From: Capsicum annuum
Lineage: Eukaryota; Streptophyta; Magnoliopsida; Solanales; Solanaceae
DNA: 64,000 bases
Direction: 5' to 3'
Assembly: GCF_002878395.1 (NCBI RefSeq)
Contig: NC_061120.1
Location: 98,594,654-98,658,653 of the forward strand
The notes beneath the pieces were generated by a model, which did no database searches, was not told where the DNA came from, and worked only from the letters and a program-made list of their open reading frames with translations. Of the stretch, positions 37,500 to 49,768 are shown one piece after another; the stretch's first letter is position 1, and each line of letters begins with the position of its first letter. A program made the position numbers and the translations under genes.

Positions 37500-38330
37500 T
37501 GATCTACCCTACATTCTCAACACACTATCTCCCCCTTGGGATAAAACCTCTACTTTTTGGTCCTTGGCTGACTCCTTCAGTCTGACCAAACTAGCATCTA
37601 AGTATTGCTTTTCCTTTACTTCTGAAACCAAGGAGGATTTGGAACTACTCTGAAGCCCTATACTACCTTCAGCATAGTTAAACATCCTAACCCCCAATCT
37701 ATCCAAACGATGTACATCACGAGCCAACTCTTTCTTACCTTCTACCACATGTGAAACACTACCCATGGACACTCTACCTAGGGCATCCGCCACAACATTG
37801 GCCTTGCCCGGATGGTACAGCACACTCATATAATAGTCCTTTAACAATTCTAACCATCATCTCTGCCTAAGATTCAATTCTCTCTGGGTAAACACATACT
37901 GCAGACTCTTCTGATCAGTGAAAACATTAACATATACACCATACAAATAGTGTCTCCAGATTTTCAAAGCAAACACAACAGCCGCCAACTCAAGGTCATG
38001 GGTGGGGTAATTTTTCTCAGGGGGTTCAACTGTCTAGAAGCATAAGCTATCACCTTACCCTTCTGCATCAACACGCAACCCAACCCAACTCTCGAAGCAT
38101 CACAGTACACCACAAAACTATCAACACCATCAGGCAAAGTCCAAACAGGGGCTGAAGTGAGTCGAATCTTCAACTCCTGAAAACTCTTCTCACAAGATTC
38201 AAACCACAAGAACTTCACTTTCTTTTGGGTCAATTGAGTCATAGGAGACACTATAAAGGAGAAACCCTCAACAAAATGGTGGTAATAGCCATCTAAACCC
38301 AAGAAACTTTGGATTCAGTCAGAGAAATAA
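37500..38330 (-). pseudogene. RNase H of element B
   Basis: Frames at 37964-38302 and 37509-37847 contain [16 protein letters not shown] (catalytic Asp) and YHPGKANVVADALGR (last Asp). Between them a frameshift after ASRQLNP and a stop at 37859 or so disrupt the middle Glu and Asp blocks, though their sequence can still be traced near 37905-38010. The connector to integrase (RLKESAKDQKVEVLSQGG) is intact. Confidence 0.85.
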
Positions 38331-38990
38331 GTCTAGGAAAATTTCTAACATCTTCGGTGTTTTGGGTATCAACTCTAATACCCTCGAAAGAAATGATATG
38401 ACCCAGAAAAGCAACAGACCTTAGCCAAAACTCACACTTACTGAACTTGGCAAACAACTTGTGATCTCTAAGGGTTTGTAAGACAGTTTAGAGATGATCA
38501 GAATGTTCATCCTCACTACGGGAGTACACCAGTATATCATGGATGAACACTATGACAAACATATCCAAATATGGTCTGAACACTCAATTCATGAGGTCCA
38601 TAAAAGCTGCTGGGGCATTAGTTAACCCAAAACACATAACAAGAAACTCCAAATGGCCATAACGAGTTTGAAAAGCAGTTTTTGGGATGTCACACTCCCT
38701 AACTTTGATTTGATGATAGCCGAAACGAAGTTCTATCTTTGAGAAATAACTTGCACCTTGCAATTGGTCAAACAAATTATCTATTCTCGGAAGGGGGTAC
38801 TTATTTTTTACGGTGACTTTATTCAGTTGGCGTTAATCAATACACATACGCAAAGAGACATCTTTCTTTCTTACAAACAACACAGGAGCACCCCAAGGAG
38901 AAACACTGCGCCTTATGAAACCCTTATCTAGTAGATCTTTGACTTGCTCTTTCAACTACTTAAGTTTTGCAGGGGCCATACGGTAAGGAA
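38330..38990 (-). pseudogene. Reverse transcriptase of element B
   Basis: The frame at 38584-38775 reads [20 protein letters not shown], where the first catalytic Asp is Glu, and [15 protein letters not shown]. Downstream the box normally reading FIDD is FIHD: codon 38539-38541 is CAT, so one of the two catalytic Asp is His. Two of three catalytic Asp positions are therefore altered. Other stops occur between the RT N-terminus (38956) and 38775. Confidence 0.9.
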
Positions 38991-39660
38991 GAATAAAAAT
39001 AGACTGAGTATCGAGAAGATCAATCCCAAACTCTATCTCTCTATCAGGAGGTATCCCTGGGAGATCATTCGAAAAGACATCAGAAAACTCATTGACGACG
39101 TTAACAGACTGGAGAGTTAGAGTCTCAAACTTGGTGTCTTTGACTCTAACCAAATGGTAAATACACCCCTTGGAAATAAACTTTCTATCTTTGAAGTAAG
39201 AGATAAAATGACTCTTGGGTGACACAGAATTCCCAGACCACTCAAACACGGATGCACCTAAAAACTGAAACTTGACCACTCGGGTCCGACAATCGATAGA
39301 GGCATAAGAAGAATACAGCCAGTCCATACCCAGAATCACATCAAACTCTACCATGTCTAACTCAATCAGATCAACCAATAAGACTCTATGAAGAACGGTA
39401 ACAAGACGTTTTTTATACACTTTCTGGGCAACAATCGAATCACCCACTGGGGTAGAAACTAGGATAGGCTCAGGAATAATCTCAGGACTCATTTCAAAAT
39501 TCACAGCAATCAAAGGTGTAACATATGAGAAACTGGATCCAGGATCCAACAAAGCATACACATCAAACTGAAATATATGAAGCATACCTTTAACAACATC
39601 GAGAGAGTCCTCTTATTCCTGGTGGGACGGTAAAGAATAGAATCTATTCTGGCACTGCCC
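38956..39660 (-). pseudogene. Aspartic protease and RT N-terminus of element B
   Basis: A 209-codon open frame. Near its start is YALLDPGSSFSYVTP, with the protease active-site D-P-G typical of this clade. It goes on through VILGMDWLYSSYASIDC and VVKFQF to the linker (FSNDLPGIPPDREIEFGIDL) and the beginning of RT (LPYRMAPAKLK). The segment itself looks structurally intact, but it is cut off by stops and frameshifts on both sides. Confidence 0.88.
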
Positions 39661-40812
39661 ACCAGTATTTCTAGAAGAGGCGCCCTGAGCTAGGGTTGGG
39701 CGAGTCGCTGGAACTGGAGCACTAACAGTCTGAGTCTAGGTCTGAGGGTGATAGTCACGACGCCCTTGTCCATCTTGTGGACAATCTCTAACTCTGTGAC
39801 CCATGTCACCACACCGGAAACAACCCCTCTTCTCACCCCAACACGCACCCGAATGAGTCCTACCACACTTAGGACATAGGGGACGATTTGGCTTACTGCC
39901 AACACTGTACTGGCACCTGGATACATATGACCTACTACTTGCTCCTGCCTACCTCTAGGCATGGGAGCACTAGCAGATGATGGTGCTGGCATAGATGAAC
40001 GATCCTGATATTGAAGGCGAATCCCTCCCTGCGATCTAGTCTGACCCTGTCCGTGCTGCTTGGACCTAGCTCTCTTATTTCCTCTTATTCTATCTCTCTC
40101 CTTAATCTTTTCTACCTTAATCTATTAGGAATGATTCATCAGCCTAGAAAGATTTATCTCACTATTCAGAATAGCAGACCTACACTCCTTAACCATATAA
40201 TTAGACACTCCAGTCACAAACTTACTCATACTAGCTCGATTATCAGCCATCAGGAGCATACTTGGCTAACTAATTGAACTTTAGACAGTACTCCCTAACA
40301 GACATAGAGCCCTGTCGCAGGTTCATAAACTCTTCCACCTTCGCCTCCCTTATCTCCAAAGGGAAAAACTTATCCAAGAATGTATCCTGGAACTCTTTCC
40401 AAGTTGTAGGGAAAGCTCCCTCACCTCTATCTTTCCTCTAAGCAATAACCCAGTCATAAGCAAGGTCTTTCAACCTATATGCAGCCAACTCCATACTATG
40501 TTCCTCAGATACATGCATCACCTAAATAATCTTTCGCACCTCCTCTAAAAACAACTGTGGATCCTCATCAGACTTAGACCCATAGAATTTTGGCAGATTC
40601 ATCCGCATGAAGTCAAGGATCCTGACGGCAGCTGAATCACCTCCTTGACGCTGTGGAGCCGGGGCTGGGTTGGCCTGAATATTTACAGTAACAGCTTGGG
40701 CCAGCGCCTGAAAGGCTACATAAAATTCAGCATGAGACATGTTTTTATTCAATGGGTCAGCGGGTTGAGGTTGTTTACCATCATTATTTCTTCTCACTCG
40801 ACGTGGAGGCAT
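39660..40812 (-). pseudogene. gag of element B
   Basis: ATG at 40810-40812 starts MPPRRVRRNNDGKQPQPADP, the usual basic gag N-terminus of Tekay elements. It is followed by ILDFMRMNLPKFYGSKSDED and stops at 40522. The capsid continues with frameshifts through about 40010-40500. A complete knuckle GCFRCGDMGHRVRDCP lies at about 39788-39836 with all CCHC residues. No primer site precedes this gag, because the expected leader next to the 5' LTR is replaced by duplicated flank. Confidence 0.85.
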
Positions 40813-40976
40813 ATTTTTAAAAGAAAAGAGCATGAATTAATAGCAGAGAGAGACACTTTAAGCACGATAGACTTCTGAAAGAAAGAATCATACTTTTTCC
40901 TAAAACATTTTGTAGCCTCTTGCTCATGGATGTGGAACGCTACACACCTATAATCAAGACTCTACTTAACACGGGG

Positions 40977-41022
40977 TTTAATTTGTCCCTCAAGCTATAA
41001 GGCACAAACCTCTCCAGGTATA
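40977..41022. repeat. 46-bp copy of external flank at the missing primer site of element B
   Basis: Matches 33496-33541 at 43 of 46 positions and ends in the same 'ctccaggtata' directly before the LTR. The other chromoviruses have 'ggctctgatac..' at this place. The junction with element B leader sequence is near 40976 ('cacggg|tttaat'). Confidence 0.9.
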
Positions 41023-43433
41023 TGTAACGCCCCGAAAATGGGTCCCGAAGAGTCACACGGTGCTTGAGGCTATGAGTAGCCCCAAGCTAACCCTTTGAGC
41101 CATTTTAATTCAGTTCAACATGAATCAACGGGGTTTCCATAAATAACCCTCAAATATCAACAGAGTAATCATCATCCAAGAATAAAAGAACTTTAGAAAG
41201 ATAACAAAATATGACTTATTAGTCAACTCCCAACATCTATACTAGTCTGACAAGCCTCTAAGAAAATCAATAAAACCAGCGAGCCATTGAGACATGTCCC
41301 AGCTGACTCATACTCAGTTATCAAATGTAAACTTCCTTGAAACCAACATCAGACATCTCGTCCTCAAAATATGAGGACTCACCACAACAGAGCATGTAGA
41401 ACAGTGTGCCCGAAGAATCAATGTCAAACTTGGAACTGAGCACCTGAACCTACATTCCGAGAAAATGCAGTGCACATCCGAAGATATAGGTCAGTACCAT
41501 AGAAAGAAACCGAATATATGAGGGTGTATGCATTTGTATAAACATCATCATCATAAATATTTATGAAAAATATGCAGGATGTATGAAAGACTCACATAGC
41601 CCAAAGAAAATCATCATAATCATGAGAGGATGAAATAAGTACAATAACACTTGTGAGTTATCATATAATTTGTCAATCACTTGCAGTTCATCAAGAATAT
41701 CAATTCTCATAATGTAAATATCATTTAAATCTTTCGAAAGAATAACTTTCACAATTCCACTTTCAAATCACTTCACCATTCACTATAGACACAAGGAAAT
41801 ACACACACACTGGGAGATCCTATAACTGACATAAACCATGTGAGCTACATGGAGTCCAACGTACAACCCACGTTAGGGAGAGCTATTCTATCCTTGCCAT
41901 CGGAGTAGAACTATCGATATCAAATCCATACAAACTAGTGATCACTATATAAATCAGCCTCAGGCTCACTCCTACGAGGGCACGTAGTTCTAGGAAAGTA
42001 AGGTCGCTTTATACCTCCCACTCGGTGCTAAAAATTTCTCCCAGACTTAGCTCAGATCATTTCAAAAATAATCTAAAACAAAATAATTTCAGTAATATAT
42101 AAATATACATCGGGAACCATCATGCTTGCCATCTATATAAATTAACCACGTTGTGGATTTCGTTCACACTCGAGTTCAAAACAACTCCATTAAGACCAAA
42201 AGGTCAAAGTATTCAAAATATCTCAAATATTCAACATCAACATGCTCATAACACACACTTTCTCAAAAAACACAATTTTCAATGGGGATTCACGACCCAA
42301 ATATCAAAATCATGATAAATATCATTGAAGATTCATGCTTTATATCTCAACGCATGTAAATTTATCTTTCAAAATTATAAACATCAAGATTTTATAATAA
42401 TCATCATAAGATATGGGTTCATGCTTCAAATTCGTAAAAATTAAATAAAAATCATGCCTTTGTAAAGAAAATTACTTTTGGGCACAAGAACAAAAGAGAG
42501 TTCTTGTTGAAAAACCCCACATACCTTGAAAGATGAACTTTATATCGATACTCATTTTTGAGATGTTAATCGTTCTTTTGAAAGATGGTTCTTGGAGTTC
42601 TTGAACTAGGAACTTGGAATCTTGAATAAATTTGCAGAATGAATGGTGAACTTTGGAGGTTCTTGAAGTTGAATGTAGGAGCTTAGGGTTTTATTTTTGA
42701 GGGAATTTGATGAAATATAACGTATAATGCTTCTAATTGTCTTTAATATAGGGTTTGGACAGATTTTTTGTGAGGGGGAATGACCAAAACGCCCCTAAAA
42801 TCAAATAATTCTCGAATCTGTCCTTTGGTGGACTATTTTGATAGTCTGAAGTAGATCAACTATAACGTTTTACTCCGATATCCAAATTGGATGAAACCAA
42901 TTTCATTAGAAAGAGGACTCTCATATATTTATGTTGATATATAGTATCTCATCCATATCATTGTGTACGAGGAGTTATGATTGTTTGAAGTTGACCCAAA
43001 AATTTACTTTTGATAGGCTGAAGTAGATAAACCATAACTTTTTGCTCCGATAGACAAATTGGATGAAATTAATTTCATTCGAAAGAGGACTCGCAGAGCT
43101 TTCCATTGATATATAGTAGATCACTCAGATCAATATGTACAAGGAGTTATGATCATTTAAAGTTGGAGAAAAAATACGTCAGGCCTCAGTACTTTTTCCT
43201 GAATGTTTTACTGTTCACTACTATTCACGGTTCGATCGGAATGTTCATAACTCGTCGCTTGGGTATCCGTTTTGGATGATCCACATATCGTTGGAAAGAT
43301 TATTCGATACTCTATGTAATGGTGGGTCATAATCTAAGACATTCCACACGAAAAATTTATAATTTATTCTAGAAGATAGAACCCAACACGTTTGCGCATA
43401 AAATTTCAACGAAAAATTTTCCAGGGTATTACA
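41023..43433 (-). repeat. 5' LTR of element B
   Basis: 2411 bp, colinear with 33542-35955, from 'tgtaacgcc' to 'ggtattaca'. The 63-codon frame 41561-41752 is a duplicate of one in the other LTR and reflects LTR homology, not a gene. Confidence 0.95.
42836..43179 (-). repeat. 172-bp tandem repeat in U3 of element B (5' LTR)
   Basis: Units start at 42836 and 43008, period 172 as in the other LTR, so the duplication predates insertion. Confidence 0.85.
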
Positions 43434-44130
43434 GTACAACTCTGAAAAATTGGTCCAAGTCAAAGTTGGAGAACCCACTAGTCTAAAATGGATAAAATAT
43501 ATCCACCCCTTCTATACCACATCAATCAACTAGAAGTAGCATAATAAGCACCATGGGACTCAACTGAATCAAGGTTATGTAACCTCTCCTGACAGTTGAA
43601 CAAGAACTCATAACCATCTACACTTATAAATCTCTCAAACCTCTTCTGTTCATCAGTAAAGATCAATGGACTAGTAGCTAAAGACAGAAGAACGGTTCTT
43701 ATAGGCAAGGCCTCAACACGTGGGGCCATAAAAGTATATGGTTATGCCTTGGAAGTTTGAAACCTATAAAAATAAACATAGCCAAGTGGATTAACACCCT
43801 CTATCAGCTATGAACCATCTGGTGTACCCAGTAGAATACCGTCTTGAGAGGTACTATTAAAATGGACCAAATGTTAAATTAGAATATTTTGTAACACTGG
43901 AGTAGTGACAAAACCCTGAGAGGTATAGGCTGATCCCAAATCCTCTATATGAAAACCACCTTAACATGATCAATCTTTATCATAAGAGAGGTCGCTCTAA
44001 ATCTTCCTCTAATTGGATTCGTTCGTTGTGCTCGGCCTCTACCTCAGTCATAGCTGCAACCCCGACCTTATCCCCTTACTGGGACTCTTATAGTAGGTTT
44101 TACCTAAGAACCGCATTAGCTCTTGATCAA
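43434..44130 (-). pseudogene. gag of element H, proximal part
   Basis: Towards the LTR, the - strand has an acidic N-terminal stretch (AMTEVEAEHNERIQLEED, about 44015-44068). Then, at 43526-43729, come EALPIRTVLLS, FERFISVDGYEFL and CQERLHNLDSVESHGAYY. At 43434-43478 it reads GSPTLTWTNFSELY, the 'W..F' capsid motif, and breaks at element B. The rest of gag is at 33244-33541. Several stops and a frameshift inactivate it. Confidence 0.8.
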
Positions 44131-44310
44131 GTTCTAACCATCGGCACAGAAAAATATGAATACAAGTTTAGAATTAATATTCGAACAACCCACATGATAA
44201 GGAATCAAATTAGAGAGGTTTTCAAAAAAATCTCCCACACGGACTAAAGATAGATACAGATATTAACTTATCCATATGTAGGTTATACAAATGAGATTGG
44301 TGAACTTAGC

Positions 44311-44322
44311 ACTCTGATACTA
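44311..44322 (-). promoter_or_regulatory. tRNA-iMet primer site of element H
   Basis: 'actctgatacta' against GCTCTGATACCA, two differences, placed between gag and the LTR. Confidence 0.7.
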
Positions 44323-44324
44323 AT

Positions 44325-46805
44325 CTTTCAAGGTCATGATGCTACTTACTCCAGCTCAAGTTTAGGAGGTAAGACTAACTCCACATGAGATATGAAAAGA
44401 CAATTAGAAGATGGATATATCAAATAATAGACATTAGCATAAAATCAAGCGAATAATATAAAAAAAACTCCAAAAATCAAAATAGATACAACTCAAATTT
44501 CAAAATCCAGTGTCATGAGTAGAGAACACTCTAAAACTGACATAGTGTACGACAAATACATAAAACTCAATTTTTAGGGGGAAAATAAGGACAACAATTA
44601 TAAAGAGGATGTCTGAAATAATGCTCCAGAAAAAGAGCTAACTAGTACTCTAAAACACTCGTAAATTAGCAAAAACTTAGACTTTGCAGGTCATACTCAA
44701 AATGGGATCTATGCCAAAAGGGTACAAAAAGTAGTAGTAAGTATAGTCCACTTTACTCAGTAGGCATCATAGGACATCCAAGAAAAATAGAAAACTATAC
44801 ATATAAGAGAAACTATGGACAATGCTTCCACTTGTATATAGATAATTTCCCAACAATAGCTCAAGTCATATAGCTCCTTATAGTACAAATAACACTATTA
44901 CAATAACAATATAAGAGTATCTATAGATATACAAAAGAAAAAATATTACATGATATCAATCACAAAAAGACATTGTAAGTGGAGTAGTGCAATGGTATCT
45001 TAAGGATATAATGTCTCAATGTCACCTTGTATACACCTTCCAAGTATTAGCTTCCAAGAGAGGACCCATTAGGAGTTGCAGTTCCTATATAATCTTAATT
45101 TTATCAATCAACTTTACCGACACATCCCTTAATTAATGCAATTTATAAAGTGTCTCATACTTTTCAAAAACAATATTTTTTAGTGGTACCAGTTCCATGA
45201 ATATCAATAAATGAATATAGATGCACGCTCATAACCAATTCAATCATCCTATAATAAACCAACTTAATAATGTTTAAATAAGCTCAAGTCACCTCAAATA
45301 TGTATAGATCATGATACAAGTGGTCGTACGGCGACACAATAATAGAGTCATATAAGTCATTAATAATATAATTCTAATACTAAACTTGGGCATCATAATA
45401 GTAATAAAGTATGAATAATCCTCAAAGAAGACCAATACCAGCCCTCGAATGGGCATCTCGATGATAAAAATATCTCAAGTCAATAATAATTTTAATACAA
45501 GCCCCCATATGAGTAATAAGATAATAAAATGATCTCCAAAGATGAATCCCATGATAAAGTCAAAAACCCAAAGTGTAATTTACATGATTGGTTAACTATC
45601 CAGTCCGTTCTGAAGAAAGTTAAGTCATAACCTACCTCACAAGTCCAAACACAAACATGGACCCCTTAAAAATAAGTTTTTCCTTTTTGTATGATCTCAA
45701 AATAAATTCACTCTATCAAAAATACAATCTACACATCAATGGGAGTCTAGTAATACCCATATTATCCACATTTATTTTGGGTTAAAATACTTTTAAAATT
45801 GATCCTGAAATAAATAAAAAATAAAACTTAAAATGTTGTTTGAAAAATAGGTTACACATACTATAAAGGATCTATCCATGAAAACCTATCGAGAAAACAA
45901 GTTGATATCAAGCTTGAGATCGTTGAAAAATTATATTTTAAATTTACTAATCGAATCCCAAAATTCCATGTTTAAAGTCCATGTTGTGAAGGTATGTAAG
46001 TCATATATCCTATGGGTAATGATTGAAATTTGCTTAGAAGCATATATAAACAAGTTTAATGAAATATCCTTCTTGAAATTGCATATCCCAAGGTTTCAAT
46101 GTCCAAATATAGTGATAATGGAGTTGGAATCATGAAAATGGAGTATTTATACTATTCAAGTGAATAGTGTCTCACAATCATGACCACACAATGCGATCCT
46201 AAGATTCGGAATTGATCAGTATAAGATTATCATTAAAATTATGGGATATGTGCCTTACAATCACAAAGATGGAAATTATGGTGCACCATAAATTGGGTAC
46301 CCACAATCATCCCAAGGCAAAAATATTTTGAACGGACCCTTGAGATTCATTTAGGACCCCATAAAAATAATATGGTTGTATTACCAGGCTAATCTTAATG
46401 TTTCAAATTCAATGAAACCATCGATTTAATCAAAAGAAGTTTTTTTCAATATGTTATCCCCCGAGAACCCTTAGGCTAAAATAATTAGCTTCACATCTAA
46501 ATGCTTAAAAATCAAAATAAAAACTTCAAACCAGAACAAACCACACTACTAACTCAAAAAAATTTCCAAATCAAATGAAATTGATAAAATCACCATCTGA
46601 TGCCCATATTACAAAATGTTGACCAAAGTCAGATATAATATTTTTAAGCCTACTCAAAATCTGAAACTCACATAAATCATTCTCGAATGATTCAAGGATG
46701 GTGTCAATCATCCCCACAACTCACAGATGACATATGAAACTATGGAAAAGGGCATAGTAATGGAATTACAGAAAAAGCTGAAAAAACACAATGAGGGTTG
46801 TTACA
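44325..46805 (-). repeat. 5' LTR of element H
   Basis: About 2.5 kb of AT-rich non-coding DNA from near 'ttcaaggtcatgatg' to 'gggttgttaca'. The terminal 'ttaca' matches the other chromovirus LTRs. No second copy is present in the window. Confidence 0.7.
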
Positions 46806-46824
46806 TTAATTTCCATTGTATTCG

Positions 46825-47226
46825 TGTCATGACCTAAGACTGCCCCTAGTCATAACATAGTGCTTAGAGTCACAAGTGACCTTGATCCCCATAGCTTGGT
46901 ATTACACTATAAATTTTGCATAAATTGAATAGTATTGGCAGGAGCTAAGGTCAAATGATATAAAAATAATCAAAACCAACAACAATATCTAATTTCAAAA
47001 CCTCAAAAATGAATATTTAACTATATATCTGAAAGACTCTATTAAGATGAGTTGCTGGGACAAGCTCACAACTAACTCTAATTTTTTAAAACTAAAATAA
47101 AATAAAACAAAATACTGATACTAGTTCTTGAATGATGAGGGCTCACCAAAGTATCGTTGTTGATGTAGTAAGAGATCATACTACGCTTAATTTGAATATT
47201 GAGTGTTAGAACCTATATTATGAGAT

Positions 47227-47258
<32 letters not shown>

Positions 47259-47735
47259 AACATAATATAGAGCAAAAGAAAGTATGTGGTCAGTACTTTG
47301 AATGTACTGAGCATGTGAGATATGTACTACACTATGTAAAATAAACATGTTAAAAGTGACATAACGACCTAAACATGGGACTGAAATATGTCAATTGATG
47401 TTATGAATAAGAAATAAACATGTAACAATAAAAGGTGTTGAATAAACTAGATACAAGGTCTAAAGAGATCTAAGACTAAACTATGGGAGGTTTTAAAAAA
47501 TAAAATTGACCATGTGTGAAACATCATATCCAACCTCTAATCCAAGTTGGAAGGGTATTTTGTACCATGCTAAGGGAAGGATCCATGATAGGCATGAATT
47601 CACTCATGATCTCACTAATAGCGAGGGAGACAACTTCAACAAATGAGGACCTCTTAAACCTAGGGTTGTACGTCGTTTAGGACTTGGATTATTTGAACCC
47701 TTGACCTTCTAGTGCTAAGTACTACTCTTAATTAA
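46825..47735 (-). repeat. Chromovirus LTR fragment (3' LTR, U3 side deleted)
   Basis: Starts 'tgtcatgacctaagactgcc' and follows the LTR at 48298 through the 'aacctatattatgagatt', 'gtggtcagtactttgaatgtac' and 'ccatgctaaggg' landmarks. It stops near 47735, where pol sequence of the same element group begins. An AT microsatellite lies at 47227-47252. Confidence 0.75.
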
Positions 47736-48297
47736 AAGTAAACTAATAAACTAAAATACACCTTTGTGGCTTTTCTGTTAATGGAATACCTAGAACTATT
47801 TGCTTTTTCTAGGATCAACCTTCTTACGTCATCTATATTTGGAACACATAGTCTACCCTGACAATAAAGAACTCCATCTCCCCCTTGGGAGAAAACCTCA
47901 AACTTCAAACTCTGGATCATTTCTTTCAACCTAAGAAAAACAGGATCACGATCTTGCTTTAATTTTACCTTGACTACCAATGAGGATTCTAAGCAATTTT
48001 GGACCAAAATACTGCCTTTGGCTAAATCAACCAATCGAACTCCCAATCTAAAAAGTTTGTGATCCTCAAAAACAAACTAACTCCTTATTCTCATCTTTTA
48101 CTTGAGAAACACTTCTCATAGATAATTTGCTATGAGTGTCAGCCACCACATTGTCTTTCATCGAATGGTACAAGACACTCATATCATAATCCTTCAATAA
48201 CTCTAGCCATCCCCTCTAATGAAGATTTAGATCTTTTTGATAGAACACATATTGAAGCCTCTTATGTTAAGTGAACATATCAACACAAACCCTTTTC
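47736..48297 (-). pseudogene. RNase H-integrase fragment of a deleted chromovirus
   Basis: The - strand frame at 47732-48046 reads DRDPVFLRLKEMIQSLKFEV and FSQGGDGVLYCQGRLCVPNI, the connector between RNase H and integrase. Above it, 48060-48290 contains the RNase H end ([15 protein letters not shown], with stops). Both ends are abrupt: one joins an LTR fragment (47735), the other an LTR start (48298). Two deletions therefore removed most of pol, all of gag and part of the 3' LTR. Confidence 0.8.
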
Positions 48298-49768
48298 ACG
48301 ACTTGAGGCTACCCCCTAGTCATAACATAGGGATTAAGGACACAAATAACCCCAAGTTAACCTATGATCTAGTACCTGTTGTGAGCATTGAATAAAATAA
48401 TAATAGAAACATCATATGCAGAAGGTAAATTGATCAAAACACTATCAAGATGGATTACTGAAATAATACCCAACGTGTCTGAACTGTTAATAAACCTGAA
48501 AAACAAGTCTGGCTATCCCAATGTCTGAATATCTAAATAAATAAAATCATCGAATACATGAGGAGTTAATGGGACAACCCACAACTAACTCCAACTGACT
48601 GAAATGAAAAAATAATAATAATAGTTATAAGTACTTAACCTCGATGGATGAGGAATCACCACAACTACTGATGAGTGGTACTGAGCTGACTAAGGGTGAT
48701 CAAGGGACTGAGCGTCCGAACCTATATTGTGAAATCAATATAGCACAAAAGAAAGTATGCGGTCAGTACATTGTATGTACTGGTACTTGAAAAAGAGACT
48801 ACCTGAAATGCATATGGATACTGAATATGAATAAATGAACAAGTAAAACAAATGCAAGACCAAGTACAACTTGTGCTAAAATAATCTTTAAAACTAACTG
48901 AATGAATAGCTGATGAACTAAAAATTTGGTTCTACAAACCTAAGCTGATATAATCTGGATACTGAACTGAAACTGTGGGAGCTATTATGTAACCTTCATA
49001 CCCTAATCTGACCTAATCACGGTCCAACCTATAACCCCAGTTGGAAGGTTATCAACACCTCGCCACGGGTACCGATACTGGCTGTGTGGATCCATTAAAC
49101 TAGCATTCCAAAGGACTAAGGTGTCACCCTTTACTGGTAGGTACCCCTAAGAGAGTGTCAACCCTAAACTAGTAGGAAGACCTCTCAAAAACATACGTTG
49201 GCTACGTAGTTCTAGAACTCAGGGACTATTACTCAATGCCATACTCACGACTGGCATGTTATCCCCCATCCCTGGGTTCACTCGATGCTAAATATTACTA
49301 CCAACTAAACTGACATTGGTACTGATAAAAGTCAACTGGATATCACAACTGATAATGCTCAACATGATCATAAACAACTGAGTTTTATAATAAAATAATG
49401 ATCTAGTTGACTTATTGCTTAAAAATGGAAGCATGTATAAACATATGGGTATTGGGTGTTCATAACCCTCCAGCACTAAATATTACTTTAAATACAATGA
49501 CATCATTTAAAAAACACTATAGGGGAATTCATGCTTTAGAGACCCAAAACATAGAATGTATCCCTAACTACTGAATCCATGATTTTGATTATAGGAATAT
49601 TTTAAACATATGAAGACAACATGCTCACATGGTTTGACTTATTAATATGGAAATTAAAATGTTGTCAATTGAGTAGGATATAAGTAATTAAAATTTAAAG
49701 AAAGTAATAACATAATTCACATAGGTAAACATATTGTCATGGCTTGAATTCAAAACTACTAGGATAAC
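48298..49768 (-). repeat. Chromovirus LTR fragment (5' LTR of the deleted element)
   Basis: Begins 'cacgacttgaggctacccc' and shares its whole order with the LTR at 49769. It is cut at 49768 by the start of that LTR. No coding content. Confidence 0.75.

Larger units (their letters stand above)
33542..43433 (-). mobile_element. Element B: near-complete Tekay/Del-type chromovirus in gag of element H
   Basis: 9.9 kb, - strand, LTRs 33542-35955 and 41023-43433, 5-bp flanks gtata (33537-33541) and gtaca (43434-43438). Domains in order: gag, protease, RT, RNase H, integrase, chromodomain. It is the best preserved of the three chromoviruses, with a 264-codon integrase frame, but catalytic residues of RT and integrase are changed. 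Its primer site is missing and is replaced by a copy of external flank. Confidence 0.9.
33244..46805 (-). mobile_element. Element H: truncated chromovirus (gag and 5' LTR), host of element B
   Basis: On the - strand a 5' LTR (about 44325-46805), a tRNA-iMet primer site (44311-44322) and gag (44120 down to 33244) are present. Pol and the 3' LTR are absent because the element is cut off at 33243. Gag is split by element B between 43434 and 33541, and reading across the junction restores continuous gag similarity. Confidence 0.8.

Noticed and set aside
40011..40277. 88-codon + strand frame
   Set aside because: Antisense to gag of element B.
43966..44247. 93-codon + strand frame
   Set aside because: Antisense to the N-terminal gag and leader of element H.
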